Shown one piece after another: positions 25,339 to 34,540 of a DNA stretch of 64,000 bases (positions within the stretch are counted from its first letter, which is position 1; every line of letters begins with the position of its first letter). The DNA lies in assembly GCF_000018325.1 (NCBI RefSeq), contig NC_009922.1, forward strand, positions 1,798,001-1,862,000, written 5' to 3'. A model generated the notes under the pieces. The model made no database searches. It worked only from the letters and a program-made list of their open reading frames with translations, and had not been told where the DNA came from. The translations under genes and the position numbers were made by a program. This DNA comes from Alkaliphilus oremlandii OhILAs (lineage in GTDB: Bacteria; Bacillota; Clostridia; Peptostreptococcales; Natronincolaceae).

Positions 25339-26364
25339 TTATTTAATAAACATCGCATCGCCAAAGCTAAAGAATCGATATCCTTCCTTTACCGCAATTT
25401 TATATGCATTCAAAGTTGCTTCCTTCCCTGCTAAAGTGCTGACCAGCATAATCAATGTAGATTCTGGTAAATGGAAATTCGTGATGAGATTATCTACGAT
25501 TTTAAAATCATATCCTGGATAAATAAAGATATCCGTCCACCCACTCTTCGGTTCGATGATACCATCCTTTGTTGCTACGGACTCTAAAGTTCTACAACTT
25601 GTTGTTCCCACTGCAATTATCCTTTTCCCATTGGCCTTCGCTTCATTGATGATATTGGCATTCTTATCGTCTATGGTATAAAACTCAGAATGCATCGTAT
25701 GTTCTTCAATTTTTTCTACTTTAACAGGTCGAAAAGTACCCAGCCCTACGTGTAAAGTGATATAGGCTGTTTTTACACCTTTTTCTTCAAGTTTCTTTAA
25801 TAATTCACTGGTAAAGTGCAATCCAGCAGTAGGTGCCGCTGCAGAACCTTGATTTTTAGAATAGACGGTCTGATATCTTTCTTTGTCCTCTAATTTTTCA
25901 GTAATGTACGGTGGTAGGGGCATTTGTCCTAGCTGATCCAATATATCCTCAAACACACCATCGTATTGAAACTTTATAATCCGGGAGCCTTCTTCTCCAA
26001 TACCTATCACTTCTGTGCACAAGCGTCCATCGCCAAATATAAATCGACTGCCAACCTTCGCCTTCTTACCAGGCTTAACCAAGGCCTCCCATGTATCCAG
26101 CTCTATTCTTTTTAGTAGGAGAAATTCTATTTTACCGCCAGACCCTTCCTTCTCTCCAATCAGTCTTGCCGGTAGCACTCTCGTATCGTTTAGTACAAGG
26201 CAGTCTCCTTCATTTAAAAAATCTATTATATCATAAAAATGCCGATGTGCAATATCCCCGGTCTCTTTATCCAATACCATGAGCCTAGATTGATCTCGAT
26301 GCTCTAAAGGGACCTGCGCAATTAATTCCTCTGGTAAATCATAATCAAAATCCTTTGTTTCCAT
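25339..26364 (-). CDS. queA: S-adenosylmethionine:tRNA ribosyltransferase-isomerase
   Basis: QueA transfers and isomerises the ribosyl moiety of SAM onto preQ1-modified tRNA to give epoxyqueuosine. The 341-aa protein shows the family motifs D-x-R-V-L-P-A-R-L near residue 60, A-A-P-T-A-G-L-H-F near 177 and N-F-H-L-P-x-S-T-L near 299. It starts 4 bp after the spoIID-like gene and ends 18 bp before tgt. No epoxyqueuosine reductase is in this window. Confidence 0.96.
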   Translation of the reverse strand: METKDFDYDLPEELIAQVPLEHRDQSRLMVLDKETGDIAHRHFYDIIDFLNEGDCLVLNDTRVLPARLIGEKEGSGGKIEFLLLKRIELDTWEALVKPGKKAKVGSRFIFGDGRLCTEVIGIGEEGSRIIKFQYDGVFEDILDQLGQMPLPPYITEKLEDKERYQTVYSKNQGSAAAPTAGLHFTSELLKKLEEKGVKTAYITLHVGLGTFRPVKVEKIEEHTMHSEFYTIDDKNANIINEAKANGKRIIAVGTTSCRTLESVATKDGIIEPKSGWTDIFIYPGYDFKIVDNLITNFHLPESTLIMLVSTLAGKEATLNAYKIAVKEGYRFFSFGDAMFIK

Positions 26365-26368
26365 TCAT

Positions 26369-27979
26369 TTATTCCACCTTTACTCCTGTATAATAGTGCT
26401 GTAATATTTCTTCAAAACTATATCCTAACTCTCCCATTTTCTTTGCGCCATATTGGCTCATGCCAATACCGTGGCCATATCCTCTGCCGAATATCGTAAA
26501 ATCATCAGAGCTGGCTCTAACCACAGATGTATCCTTAATTTCTTGAAGTTCTCTACCATTAGAGATATAGAGGTTATTGCTATCTCCAACATTATATACA
26601 CCGCTGGCTGTAACAACTTTTTTATTTTTTAAAGCAATATTATCAAAAATAATGCCACTGCTATTGATGGCAGCCACACCATTTTCCTTTTCAAAACCAT
26701 TGCTATCTATAAAAAAATAATTGCTCTTTAATCCTAAAACAGTTCTACTTCTTTGTTTTTCTAAGGTTTCTTGTCCCGTTGTTCCATAGATGACCAAGGA
26801 CAGAACTCTACCACTCTCAGAAGTCGAAGTGATTTTCATATCCACAATATCACCTATGAATATATTATTAGAAGCCAATTGCCTTTTTATGTCCTCTTTT
26901 GTAAAAGACACTTCCCAGGTGCTATGTAATTCATTTAAGGAAAAATCATCTTTTATCCCTCTTGCGTAAGGGAGTGCAGCACTCCAAACATTTTCACTGC
27001 TTTCTGTATAGCCACCGCTATTGGAATGATAAAAGGTTTCTATTAAATTTCCTTGATAGGTCACAATCGTAGACCGTGTTTCATCTACTGCCCGATTGGT
27101 GTTTGGATGTTCTCCACTATAACCTTTATATACTTGAGAATTCGTTGTAGCACATAGGTTAAAATCAAATTGTTGATACTTATTCAGATTCGAAAGTGTA
27201 AATACCCTTGCTGAAACGGCTTGCGCCTTTAAAGCTTCCATTGGCCATGCAGCAGGCATCTCAGCTGGTACAACGCCATATAAATATTCTTGCAGTGGTA
27301 ATTTATTAATAATGGTCATATCACTGTTGGACAATCTTTTGGCTGTGACAGCTCCTCTGTACTTGTTTCCTTCCACAGTGATGATAGGAACAGAAACACC
27401 ACGATTTCTGCCAGCAAAATATATATCCTGTGAGGAATCATACATAAAGATTGGATTACCGTAGTCATCCACAACTTGAACTCTCGTACTGGAAGGCATC
27501 ACTGGTTTAGCCGCATATCCATAGCTTCTGATCTGCCTTGCATTTTCTTCTGCGCTATTTTCATCTGAGTATATTCCAACAAAAACCTTCCAGCCACCTT
27601 CATAGCATAAATATCCATCTCTTATGATACTTTCTATGGTGGATAAAAAGCCCTCAGCCTCTCTATAGCTTGAGAAATCTTGTCCAATTTGAATATGGTA
27701 TGAGCCTTCTCCGAGGCCATTCTCCACATCTTTTTTCAATACAATCTTTTTTTCCTTCAACTCAAATAATGGGACGTATTCTTCCCCATAAAAAATTCCA
27801 GCTTCAATTCCCTCTGGGCTTTCTATCGCTACCATAGCTTTCGCTGTTCTATCGAAAAACAAGCCAATCTTTATATATTCTGGTATCCGTGATTTTTCAT
27901 AAGAAAAAACCTGGAGCAAATTCATCATCAACACCAGTGATATGATAGCGATACTGAGTATTTTTTTTCTTGTTTTCAT
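26369..27979 (-). CDS. SpoIID/LytB domain protein with SPOR-like region
   Basis: This secreted or membrane-anchored peptidoglycan-acting protein has an N-terminal signal/anchor helix (residues 6-27), a central SPOR-like repeat region (about 112-170) and a C-terminal SpoIID catalytic domain (about 215-530). SpoIID proteins are lytic transglycosylases needed for engulfment. Visible domain features are P-A-E-M-P-A-A-W-P-x-E-A-L-K-A-Q-A-V-x-A-R near 236 and the closing G-Y-G-H-G-I-G-M-S-Q-Y-G-A motif near 500. Its place between ruvB and queA is the usual one for this paralogue rather than for spoIID proper, so a role in spore or cell-wall remodelling is inferred. Confidence 0.88.
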   Translation of the reverse strand: MKTRKKILSIAIISLVLMMNLLQVFSYEKSRIPEYIKIGLFFDRTAKAMVAIESPEGIEAGIFYGEEYVPLFELKEKKIVLKKDVENGLGEGSYHIQIGQDFSSYREAEGFLSTIESIIRDGYLCYEGGWKVFVGIYSDENSAEENARQIRSYGYAAKPVMPSSTRVQVVDDYGNPIFMYDSSQDIYFAGRNRGVSVPIITVEGNKYRGAVTAKRLSNSDMTIINKLPLQEYLYGVVPAEMPAAWPMEALKAQAVSARVFTLSNLNKYQQFDFNLCATTNSQVYKGYSGEHPNTNRAVDETRSTIVTYQGNLIETFYHSNSGGYTESSENVWSAALPYARGIKDDFSLNELHSTWEVSFTKEDIKRQLASNNIFIGDIVDMKITSTSESGRVLSLVIYGTTGQETLEKQRSRTVLGLKSNYFFIDSNGFEKENGVAAINSSGIIFDNIALKNKKVVTASGVYNVGDSNNLYISNGRELQEIKDTSVVRASSDDFTIFGRGYGHGIGMSQYGAKKMGELGYSFEEILQHYYTGVKVE

Positions 27980-28067
27980 TCTTATCCTCCCTTACAGACC
28001 TCTTTAAAATATATTTCGACAATATTTTCTTTGTTCCTTTTTAGAATTCATTTTTATTATGTTTCTA

Positions 28068-29075
28068 TTATTTTTGAAAGGGGATATTAAAATGATTATA
28101 AGCCTTTTCTAAAACAATTCTTCCTCTTGGTGTACGATTAATAAAACCGATCTGTAACAGATAAGGCTCATACACATCTTCTATGGTATTTCGTTCTTCT
28201 CCCGTGGCGGCTGCTAAAGTATCCAGCCCTACCGGTCCACCACCAAAATTATGAATCATCGTTTCTATCATTTTTTTATCAGTGTTATCTAAGCCTAACA
28301 AATCGATTTCTAGTAGCTCCAGTGCCTCTTGAGCAATTTCTAAAGTAATACGCCCATCGCCTCTAACCTGAGCGAAGTCCCTAACTCGCTTTAGCAATCG
28401 ATTGGCAATACGAGGGGTTCCTCTAGACCTTGAAGCAATCTCCTTGGCACCATTATCGTCGATATAGACATTTAAAATATAAGCTGATCTCCTTATGATT
28501 TCTTTCAGCTGCTCTGTATCATACAGCTCTAATTTTGCAATGACACCGAAACGATCTCGAAGAGGCCCTGTAAGAAGACCTGCCCTAGTTGTTGCACCGA
28601 TTAGTGTAAATTTAGGGAGATCCAATCGGATAGACCTAGCACTGGGCCCTTTGCCGATGATGATATCTAAGGCATAGTCTTCCATAGCAGGGTACAGAAC
28701 TTCCTCAACGGTTCTATTGATTCGATGAATTTCATCAATGAATAAAACATCATTCTCCGATAAATTCGTCAGAATGGCAGCTAAATCCCCGGCTCGCTCT
28801 ATTACAGGACCCGATGTTATTTTTATATTGACATTCATCTCATTTGCAATAATATTGGATAAAGTGGTTTTACCTAAGCCCGGCGGTCCATATAAAAGCA
28901 CGTGGTCTAATGCTTCATTTCTATGTAATGCTGCCTCAATAAAGATCTTCATTCTCTCCTTCACTTTATCCTGTCCGATGTAATCGTTCAAAAACTTGGG
29001 ACGGAGGCCCCCTTCAATCTCATAATCTTCATTTCTCACTGTATTTGAAAGGATTCTATCTTCCATATTCGACAC
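28068..29075 (-). CDS. ruvB: Holliday junction branch migration helicase RuvB
   Basis: This hexameric AAA+ ATPase drives branch migration with RuvA. The 335-aa protein has Walker A G-P-P-G-L-G-K-T (residues 63-70), Walker B D-E-I-H, sensor 1 in G-A-T-T-R-A-G and a C-terminal winged helix with R-G-R. The GTG at 29075 is nine bases after GGAGG; an ATG nine bases further in is possible. It follows ruvA by 17 bp. Confidence 0.97.
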
Positions 29076-29092
29076 ACTATCTTACCTCCTTT

Positions 29093-29677
29093 TTACTTCA
29101 TCAGCCATTTCAGCGCCCTCTTTATAACATCTTCCGTTCCAAGACTCATATCTCGAACAGCCTCTACAGCCTTTTCGCTTTCTAACTTGGAATATCCCAA
29201 TGCCATCAATGCTTGTACCGCTTCGTCATCATCCTTATGATCATCGTTGAATAAGGTATAATCATAGACCACATTGGTTTTATCTACTTTATCCTTCAGT
29301 TCTAAAATAATTCGCTCTGCAGTTTTTTTACCAACACCCGGCGCTTTAGAAAGTGCCGAGATATCCTTGCTTAAAATATAAGCCGATAATTTATTTGGTG
29401 TATATGCAGATAGAATACCGCTAGCTACTTTGGGACCAATTTTAGAAACAGATATTAATTTTTGGAACATGTCCAATTCTTCTATGGACATAAAACCATA
29501 TAAACTCAACTCATCTTCTCGAACTACCAAATGGGTATATACCGTTATGGCGTCTCCTTTTTTGATTTGGCTTACACTATGAATCGTACTATGAATCCTA
29601 TAGCCGATTCCATTGACCTCCACAATTATTTTATCTATAAGGATATCAGCAACGGTTCCTTTTAAATATTCAAACAT
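29093..29677 (-). CDS. ruvA: Holliday junction DNA helicase subunit RuvA
   Basis: RuvA binds the four-way junction and loads RuvB. The 194-aa protein has the N-terminal OB-fold (M-F-E-Y-L-K-G), two helix-hairpin-helix motifs (K-I-G-P-K-V-A near 80, A-P-G-V-G-K-K-T-A near 113) and a C-terminal three-helix RuvB-binding domain. It sits between ruvC and ruvB. Confidence 0.96.
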   Translation of the reverse strand: MFEYLKGTVADILIDKIIVEVNGIGYRIHSTIHSVSQIKKGDAITVYTHLVVREDELSLYGFMSIEELDMFQKLISVSKIGPKVASGILSAYTPNKLSAYILSKDISALSKAPGVGKKTAERIILELKDKVDKTNVVYDYTLFNDDHKDDDEAVQALMALGYSKLESEKAVEAVRDMSLGTEDVIKRALKWLMK

Positions 29678-29692
29678 AATATCCCTCCTGAG

Positions 29693-30187
29693 TTATTTGA
29701 TTTTAAACATTTCAGTAAAATTCCCTGTGTGAGCATGACAGATAGCAACTGCCAAGGCATCGGCCACATCATCAGGTTTTGGTACCTTCGTAAGATTCAG
29801 CAGGGTTTTTACCATTTGTTGAATTTGAGATTTATCTGCTCTCCCATAACCAACGACCCCTTGCTTTACCTGTAGGGGGGTATATTCAAAGATTTCTTTG
29901 TTATGATTGGCAGCTGATAAAACCGCAACGCCTCTTGCATGTCCCACCAGTAAAGCGGTTTTAACGTTTGTATTAAAAAATAGTTCTTCTATGGCTACTG
30001 TATCTGGGTTATATTCTGTAATGATACGATCCAACTCCCTATATATTGTTTTCAATCGTTCTGGCGTAGCCATTGTGCTGGGTGTGGTAATTGCACCGTA
30101 ATCCAACACCTTGAATCGATTTCCTTCATAGTTTATGATACCGTAACCAAGTATTGCAAGACCTGGGTCTATTCCTAATATGATCAT
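29693..30187 (-). CDS. ruvC: crossover junction endodeoxyribonuclease RuvC
   Basis: RuvC is the Holliday junction resolvase. The 164-aa protein has the RNase H-like fold with catalytic acidic residues in G-I-D-P-G (Asp7), V-A-I-E-E-L-F near 66, and K-P-D-D-V-A-D-A-L-A near 138. It is first in the ruvC-ruvA-ruvB series, which continues with short gaps into spoIID-like, queA, tgt and yajC. Confidence 0.96.
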   Translation of the reverse strand: MIILGIDPGLAILGYGIINYEGNRFKVLDYGAITTPSTMATPERLKTIYRELDRIITEYNPDTVAIEELFFNTNVKTALLVGHARGVAVLSAANHNKEIFEYTPLQVKQGVVGYGRADKSQIQQMVKTLLNLTKVPKPDDVADALAVAICHAHTGNFTEMFKIK

Positions 30188-30261
30188 TTTTTATTCCACC
30201 TAATCTTAGTTATTCATTTGCTATTTTTTAGTTTAGCACAATCTTTATCAAAAGGCTAACT

Positions 30262-30307
30262 TAAAAAAAGCGTCCCAATTTAGAATGGTGCTCTAAATTG
30301 AGACGTT
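30262..30307 (-). terminator. terminator after the Lon-like protease gene
   Basis: On the minus strand, AACGTCTCAATTTAGA pairs with TCTAAATTGGGACGCTT (one wobble) and seven T residues follow. It begins 9 bp past the stop codon. Confidence 0.92.
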
Positions 30308-30315
30308 CTACTGAT

Positions 30316-32721
30316 TTACTTGTCTTTACTTGCTTTGATTTTTGACATTTTTCTTAATTTATTTACGATGAGATGGTTGATCGTTCCCTCCGGATATTTG
30401 CCATTTTCATCGATGGTGCCTGCTTCTCTTCCGGTCAATATTTCGATCCCTTCATCAATGGTTGCAATGGCATAAATATGAAACTTATTATTTCCAACTG
30501 CCCGAAGAACGTCTTCCTTCAGCATGAGATTTTTAATATTCTGCTTTGGAATCATAACCCCTTGCTTTCCAGTGAGTCCCATGGCCCTGCATATTTCAAA
30601 AAAACCTTCTATCTTTTCATTGACACCACCAATTGGCTGAATCTCTCCTTTTTGATTGACAGAGCCAGTAACTGCGATATACTGCTTAATTGGCACTTCA
30701 GAAATGCTGGATAAAATCGCATACAGCTCCGTGCTAGAAGCACTGTCTCCATCGATCAGTGAATAATTCTGTTCAAAACCGATGCTTACAGATAAGCCCA
30801 TCGGCTCGAATTTTGCATACTTTTCTCCCAAATATCCACTCAATGTCAATACACCTTTGTCATGAATATTGCCACTCTGATTCGCTTCTCTTTCGATATT
30901 GATTACACCTTCTTCCCCACTGAAGGTTGTGGCCGTTATTCTACTGGGCTTTCCAAAGCTATACTCACCAGTTCCCATGACCGCTAAGCCGTTGATCTGC
31001 CCAACCCTTTCTCCATCTACATCGATTAAAAGCGTTCCATCCAAGAACATTTCATTAAGTTTTTCCTCATATTTTCCACTTCGAAAAACTTTTTCTCGAA
31101 TGGCCTTTTCTATATGTTTCTTTCCAATAATTGTAGCACCTTCATCTTCTGCCCACAAGTCTGCTTCATAGAGAATTTCAACAATTTTACTGAACCTAGA
31201 GGTAAGCTTTTCCTGATGGTCCGCCAGTCTAGAACTATATTCTACCACCCTAGCCACGGCCTCTTTATCAAAGCTTTTTAAACCTTCTTTCTGGCAGTGA
31301 TCTGCAATAAATTTAGCCATCTTATATACATTTTCTTGATTTTTTGTCATTTCCACATCAAATTCAGCCATGACCTTGAATAGTTTTCGAAAATCATCAT
31401 CATAACTATATAAAGCATTATAGGTATAATTATCTCCGATCAGTATAACTTTGATGTCTAATGGAATCGGCTCTGGTTTTAAAGTTGAAGCAACTACATG
31501 ACCCATCTGCTTATTTAGATTTTCTATATTAATCTGTTCTGTTTTTAAAGCTCTCTTTAATATATCCCAAGACAGCGCATTGTTTAACAGCTCCTTCGTA
31601 TTGATGATTAGGAAACCACCATTGGCTAAGTGTAATGCACCGGGTTTTATTTGCATGAAATCTGTTTTAAGGATACCCAACTCATTTTTATATTCTATGG
31701 TACCAAGAAGATTATTAAAAGTAGGGTTTGATTCATCAACAATAGGCGCATACTCTAATCTACTATTGTCAATGAACAAATTTACCTTGTATCGATTAAA
31801 GAACTCTTCACTAGAATTTAATGTTGTATCTAAAGGATTTCCAGACTGCATATCACTGGTTTCTAGATATGCTCCTTTAAATTTCTCGATATTTTCAATA
31901 ATATCTCCCTCGAGCTGATTGATGTATTCAACGATGCATTTTCTTTGTGCATATTTTTTATAGATCTTGTTTACCTCAAAGTTTATGATATCATAGCATA
32001 TATTTCGATCTAATTGTTTCACTCTTTCGATAAGTTCTTCTTCTAACATCCGAAAACGATCAATAATTTCAATGGTGTTAATATTGAGATCGTTAGAGCG
32101 GTGCATGATATCTTCAATCTCTTGTGGTGATAAGCTTGCATATTCTTCCTGTTTCATTGGAACACCATTTTTTAAAGGCGTAGTCATCAATCCGTTTTCT
32201 GTCGCTCTAAACGAAAATCCATATTCTCTGGCTTTGTTGTTGAGTTCATCCATTACTTTCTGATTTTTTTCTTGAAAGACCTTTACGATTTCATTCCTTC
32301 GGACTTCATATTCTACACCCTTAAAAGTATCTGGGATGAACTTTTTCAGTTTTTCAACCATGTCTTCTACATCATTTTTAAATTGGGTGCCAAAGCCTGG
32401 CTCTAAATCCAAGGCTTTGGGCGAATATTTATTATCAAAATTATATACATAAACCCAATCATTGGGAATGGGTAATTTGTTTGCAAATTCATTGGTAATT
32501 GATTTTGTATAACTACTTCTTCCAGTACCACTAATCCCTGAAACGTAAATATTATAGCCCTTCCTTTGAATTTTCAGACCAAAGGTTAATGCTTGTACTC
32601 CTCTATTTTGCCCTATGATTCCCTGCAGCGGCTCTAAATCCTTTGTGGTTTCAAATGATAAATCTTCTATATTGCATGGACTTGTAAGCCTTTCCACAGG
32701 TAGGCGATATTTCTCCAACAT
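30316..32721 (-). CDS. Lon-family (LonB-like) ATP-dependent protease
   Basis: This AAA+ protease has an N-terminal AAA_32-type ATPase region with Walker A G-I-S-G-T-G-R-S (residues 62-69) and a C-terminal S16 Lon proteolytic domain. The domain has the catalytic serine in D-G-D-S-A-S-S and lysine in G-G-V-N-E-K-I. The 801-aa length and lack of a classical LonA N-terminal domain place it in the group often annotated as archaeal-type LonB or Lon-related protease. It is a single gene with its own terminator. The 264 bp between it and the BofC-like gene hold only that gene's terminator and AT-rich sequence with no promoter I can define. Confidence 0.9.
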   Translation of the reverse strand: MLEKYRLPVERLTSPCNIEDLSFETTKDLEPLQGIIGQNRGVQALTFGLKIQRKGYNIYVSGISGTGRSSYTKSITNEFANKLPIPNDWVYVYNFDNKYSPKALDLEPGFGTQFKNDVEDMVEKLKKFIPDTFKGVEYEVRRNEIVKVFQEKNQKVMDELNNKAREYGFSFRATENGLMTTPLKNGVPMKQEEYASLSPQEIEDIMHRSNDLNINTIEIIDRFRMLEEELIERVKQLDRNICYDIINFEVNKIYKKYAQRKCIVEYINQLEGDIIENIEKFKGAYLETSDMQSGNPLDTTLNSSEEFFNRYKVNLFIDNSRLEYAPIVDESNPTFNNLLGTIEYKNELGILKTDFMQIKPGALHLANGGFLIINTKELLNNALSWDILKRALKTEQINIENLNKQMGHVVASTLKPEPIPLDIKVILIGDNYTYNALYSYDDDFRKLFKVMAEFDVEMTKNQENVYKMAKFIADHCQKEGLKSFDKEAVARVVEYSSRLADHQEKLTSRFSKIVEILYEADLWAEDEGATIIGKKHIEKAIREKVFRSGKYEEKLNEMFLDGTLLIDVDGERVGQINGLAVMGTGEYSFGKPSRITATTFSGEEGVINIEREANQSGNIHDKGVLTLSGYLGEKYAKFEPMGLSVSIGFEQNYSLIDGDSASSTELYAILSSISEVPIKQYIAVTGSVNQKGEIQPIGGVNEKIEGFFEICRAMGLTGKQGVMIPKQNIKNLMLKEDVLRAVGNNKFHIYAIATIDEGIEILTGREAGTIDENGKYPEGTINHLIVNKLRKMSKIKASKDK

Positions 32722-32879
32722 AAAACCCCTCCCTCAATATTTTTTATATATATACCCTTATTTATATTTTAAAGCTTTAATTTAATAAGAACTTTTCTAG
32801 AGAGTACAGTTAGTTCTACTTATTCCGAAACAAAAAATTACCTTTATCAAATTAATTTGTACCTATTGGGAATAAGAAA

Positions 32880-32922
32880 AGCCATGTTAAAAAGAAAGTT
32901 AAAGCTTCCTTTTTAACATGAC
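32880..32922 (-). terminator. terminator after the BofC-C domain gene
   Basis: A perfect 12-bp stem, CATGTTAAAAAG with its complement (32883-32894, 32909-32920), is followed on the minus strand by GCTTTTCTTATT. Confidence 0.75.
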
Positions 32923-32985
32923 TGTCCATAAGAATCATGTGACCGTATTGGTATTTTTGTAAAATCCCTAAATTTTATCCAAACA

Positions 32986-33627
32986 TTAGCTACTAAAATC
33001 CTCTAACAATTGGTATACATCCTCTAATGTTTTCAGTATGATCCCTCTTTGCAGCTTTTCCTGATCTACTACAGGAAGACTCTTTACAGACACGTCCGTT
33101 TGTTCTACCAGCTTCTTTTCTCCATTTTCATCGTATTGATAAATACTGATATAACCATTGTGAACAGAAACCAAATAGTGGTCCGGGCACAATTTATTTT
33201 CTCTTTTAACAATTGTAATACTTTCTTTAGAGAAATGTTCGATCTCCCAGTTGGGCTTATTTTTCTTTAAATATTCCTTTAGGCCTTTTTCATTAAGACC
33301 AACAAGATCCGATGTTGGAAACACCGTGTCTTCAGTGGAGTCCTGACATTGTGTATAGATTGTCTTATAGACCAATTTCGTTTCTCTGCTCAAGGTATCC
33401 TCGTGGCTGGCAACAGGTGCTTCGCTGCTATTATTAAATTGGTTCAAGCTCTCCTGTTGTGATTTGATTAAGGCATTTAACATATCCTGCTCTTTTCTTC
33501 TTTCTTGCTTTTGCCGTGCTATTTCTGAAGAATACCTATAATAACCAATTCCGAAACCAATAGAACCAAAAAGCAGAGCCACTATAACTACTCCTAATAT
33601 AAACGATGGTTTGTTTTTTCTTCGCAT
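32986..33627 (-). CDS. BofC C-terminal domain membrane-anchored protein
   Basis: This 213-aa protein has one N-terminal membrane anchor (residues 9-29), a charged, probably coiled-coil linker (30-70) and a C-terminal domain with the BofC_C pattern (Y-L-V-S-V-H-N-G-Y-I-S-I-Y near 147, then a Y-D-E-N-G hairpin). BofC modulates the forespore protease SpoIVB and thereby sigma-K activation in Bacillus. Here only the domain is shared, so a sporulation role is an inference. Its ribosome binding site lies within the 3' arm of the tRNA-Sec terminator. Confidence 0.75.
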   Translation of the reverse strand: MRRKNKPSFILGVVIVALLFGSIGFGIGYYRYSSEIARQKQERRKEQDMLNALIKSQQESLNQFNNSSEAPVASHEDTLSRETKLVYKTIYTQCQDSTEDTVFPTSDLVGLNEKGLKEYLKKNKPNWEIEHFSKESITIVKRENKLCPDHYLVSVHNGYISIYQYDENGEKKLVEQTDVSVKSLPVVDQEKLQRGIILKTLEDVYQLLEDFSS

Positions 33628-33657
33628 AAAAAAACCTCCTAACTTATCTAGGAGATT
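33628..33657 (-). terminator. tRNA-Sec terminator overlapping the next gene's ribosome binding site
   Basis: On the minus strand, AATCTCCTA and TAGGAGGTT (one G-U pair, seven-base loop) precede seven T residues, and the ATG of the BofC-like gene follows at once. The AGGAGG of the 3' arm is that gene's Shine-Dalgarno sequence, so the hairpin can both end transcription and hide the ribosome binding site. Confidence 0.8.
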
Positions 33658-33702
33658 ATTCTAACCATATTTTTGATTTTTATACTTCCAGTGGTGTGTA
33701 TT

Positions 33703-33799
33703 TGGCGGGAGTACGTGGGAATCGAACCCACCTAAGAAGCTACTAACCCCTCACAATGGTTTTGAAGACCATAGGGCACACCAGCACCCATCTACTCCC
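33703..33799 (-). tRNA. selC: tRNA-Sec (anticodon UCA)
   Basis: This 97-nt selenocysteine tRNA decodes UGA when delivered by SelB. On the minus strand it shows a seven-pair acceptor GGGAGTA/TACTCCC plus an eighth position, a six-pair D stem with the four-base loop TGGT, and the anticodon stem ATGGT/ACCAT around CTTCAAA (anticodon TCA). A long variable arm, the T arm GTGGG-TTCGATT-CCCAC, discriminator G and an encoded CCA complete it. The long acceptor/T helix, six-bp D stem and large variable arm are specific to tRNA-Sec. The eighth acceptor position is G opposite G rather than a pair. Confidence 0.97.
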
Positions 33800-33861
33800 T
33801 TGTGCTAGTATATTGTAGCATATTTACGATTCTATTTCAATATGTTATTTATGTAATTTTT

Positions 33862-34437
33862 CTAAGGTTTCATATTCTCAAGAATCCTATGAACCCTTGC
33901 AGCAATGATTGATGCAATAACGCATTTAATCGCATCTCCTAGCAGAAAGGGAATGACAGCAAGCTCTATGGCTTTTTTATAATCCATATTTAGAGCATAG
34001 CTCATGTAAGAAGCGCCCAATAAATAAGTAACAGGCATTCCTATGAATACAGTGACCAACACGTATCGAAGAATATTGGTCTTCCTGCCTTTTAAGTAAC
34101 TGATTGCAATGGCTGAAAATAAAAATCCAATAATAAACCCACCGGTTGGTCCTAATATTGCACTTAGACCGCCAGCACCACCTGCGAATATTGGTAAACC
34201 AATGGCACCTAGTACTATGAATAGCAGCACAGATATGGCCCCATGAAGCGGAGTTAAGATTAAACCGATTAAGTTCACGATGATCGTCTGTGCAGTGAGC
34301 ATGATCGGCGTAAAGGGTATTGGAAAAACAATATACGACGATATTGCAAGCAATGCCGTACATAAAGATATTTTAGTCATCTCTGAAACAGAAATTCTTC
34401 TCCCTTTATTCACACCTAAATTATAATTCATCGTCAT
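33862..34437 (-). CDS. bioY: biotin transporter BioY (ECF S component)
   Basis: BioY is the substrate-binding membrane component of energy-coupling-factor biotin transporters. The 191-aa protein has six hydrophobic helices and the family pattern P-F-T-P-I-M-L-T-A-Q near residue 42 and G-G-A-G-G-L-S-A-I-L-G-P-T-G-G near 87. The ATG at 34437 is chosen because AAGGA lies upstream at good spacing. The EcfA/EcfT energising module is not here and is presumably shared. A BirA operator overlaps its promoter, so biotin should repress it. Confidence 0.92.
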   Translation of the reverse strand: MTMNYNLGVNKGRRISVSEMTKISLCTALLAISSYIVFPIPFTPIMLTAQTIIVNLIGLILTPLHGAISVLLFIVLGAIGLPIFAGGAGGLSAILGPTGGFIIGFLFSAIAISYLKGRKTNILRYVLVTVFIGMPVTYLLGASYMSYALNMDYKKAIELAVIPFLLGDAIKCVIASIIAARVHRILENMKP

Positions 34438-34471
34438 TTTCACATCCTTATACTTTAATTTTTATAATTAA

Positions 34472-34500
34472 AGTATACTGAAAAGTATCCGATTAGTCAA
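34472..34500 (-). promoter_or_regulatory. sigma-A promoter of bioY
   Basis: On the minus strand, TTGACT (34495-34500), a 17-bp spacer and TATACT (34472-34477) form the promoter. The -35 box lies within one half-site of the BirA operator. Confidence 0.75.
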
Positions 34501-34527
34501 CCTGTTTTATTTTTAAGGTTAACTAAT
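34492..34527. promoter_or_regulatory. BirA biotin operator upstream of bioY
   Basis: ATTAGTCAACC and GGTTAACTAAT (34492-34502, 34517-34527) form an inverted repeat with a 14-bp centre. This agrees with the Firmicutes BirA-box type (about TTGTAAACC-N14-16-GGTTTACAA). It overlaps the -35 element of bioY, implying repression by biotinyl-AMP-bound BirA, encoded elsewhere. Confidence 0.8.
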
Positions 34528-34540
34528 CAGTGCTCTATTT

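Noticed and set aside
33977..34363. 128-codon ORF overlapping bioY on the same strand in another frame
   Set aside because: Its composition (many His, Cys and Trp) is typical of a frame shadow, and bioY has the family motifs, a ribosome binding site and an operator.
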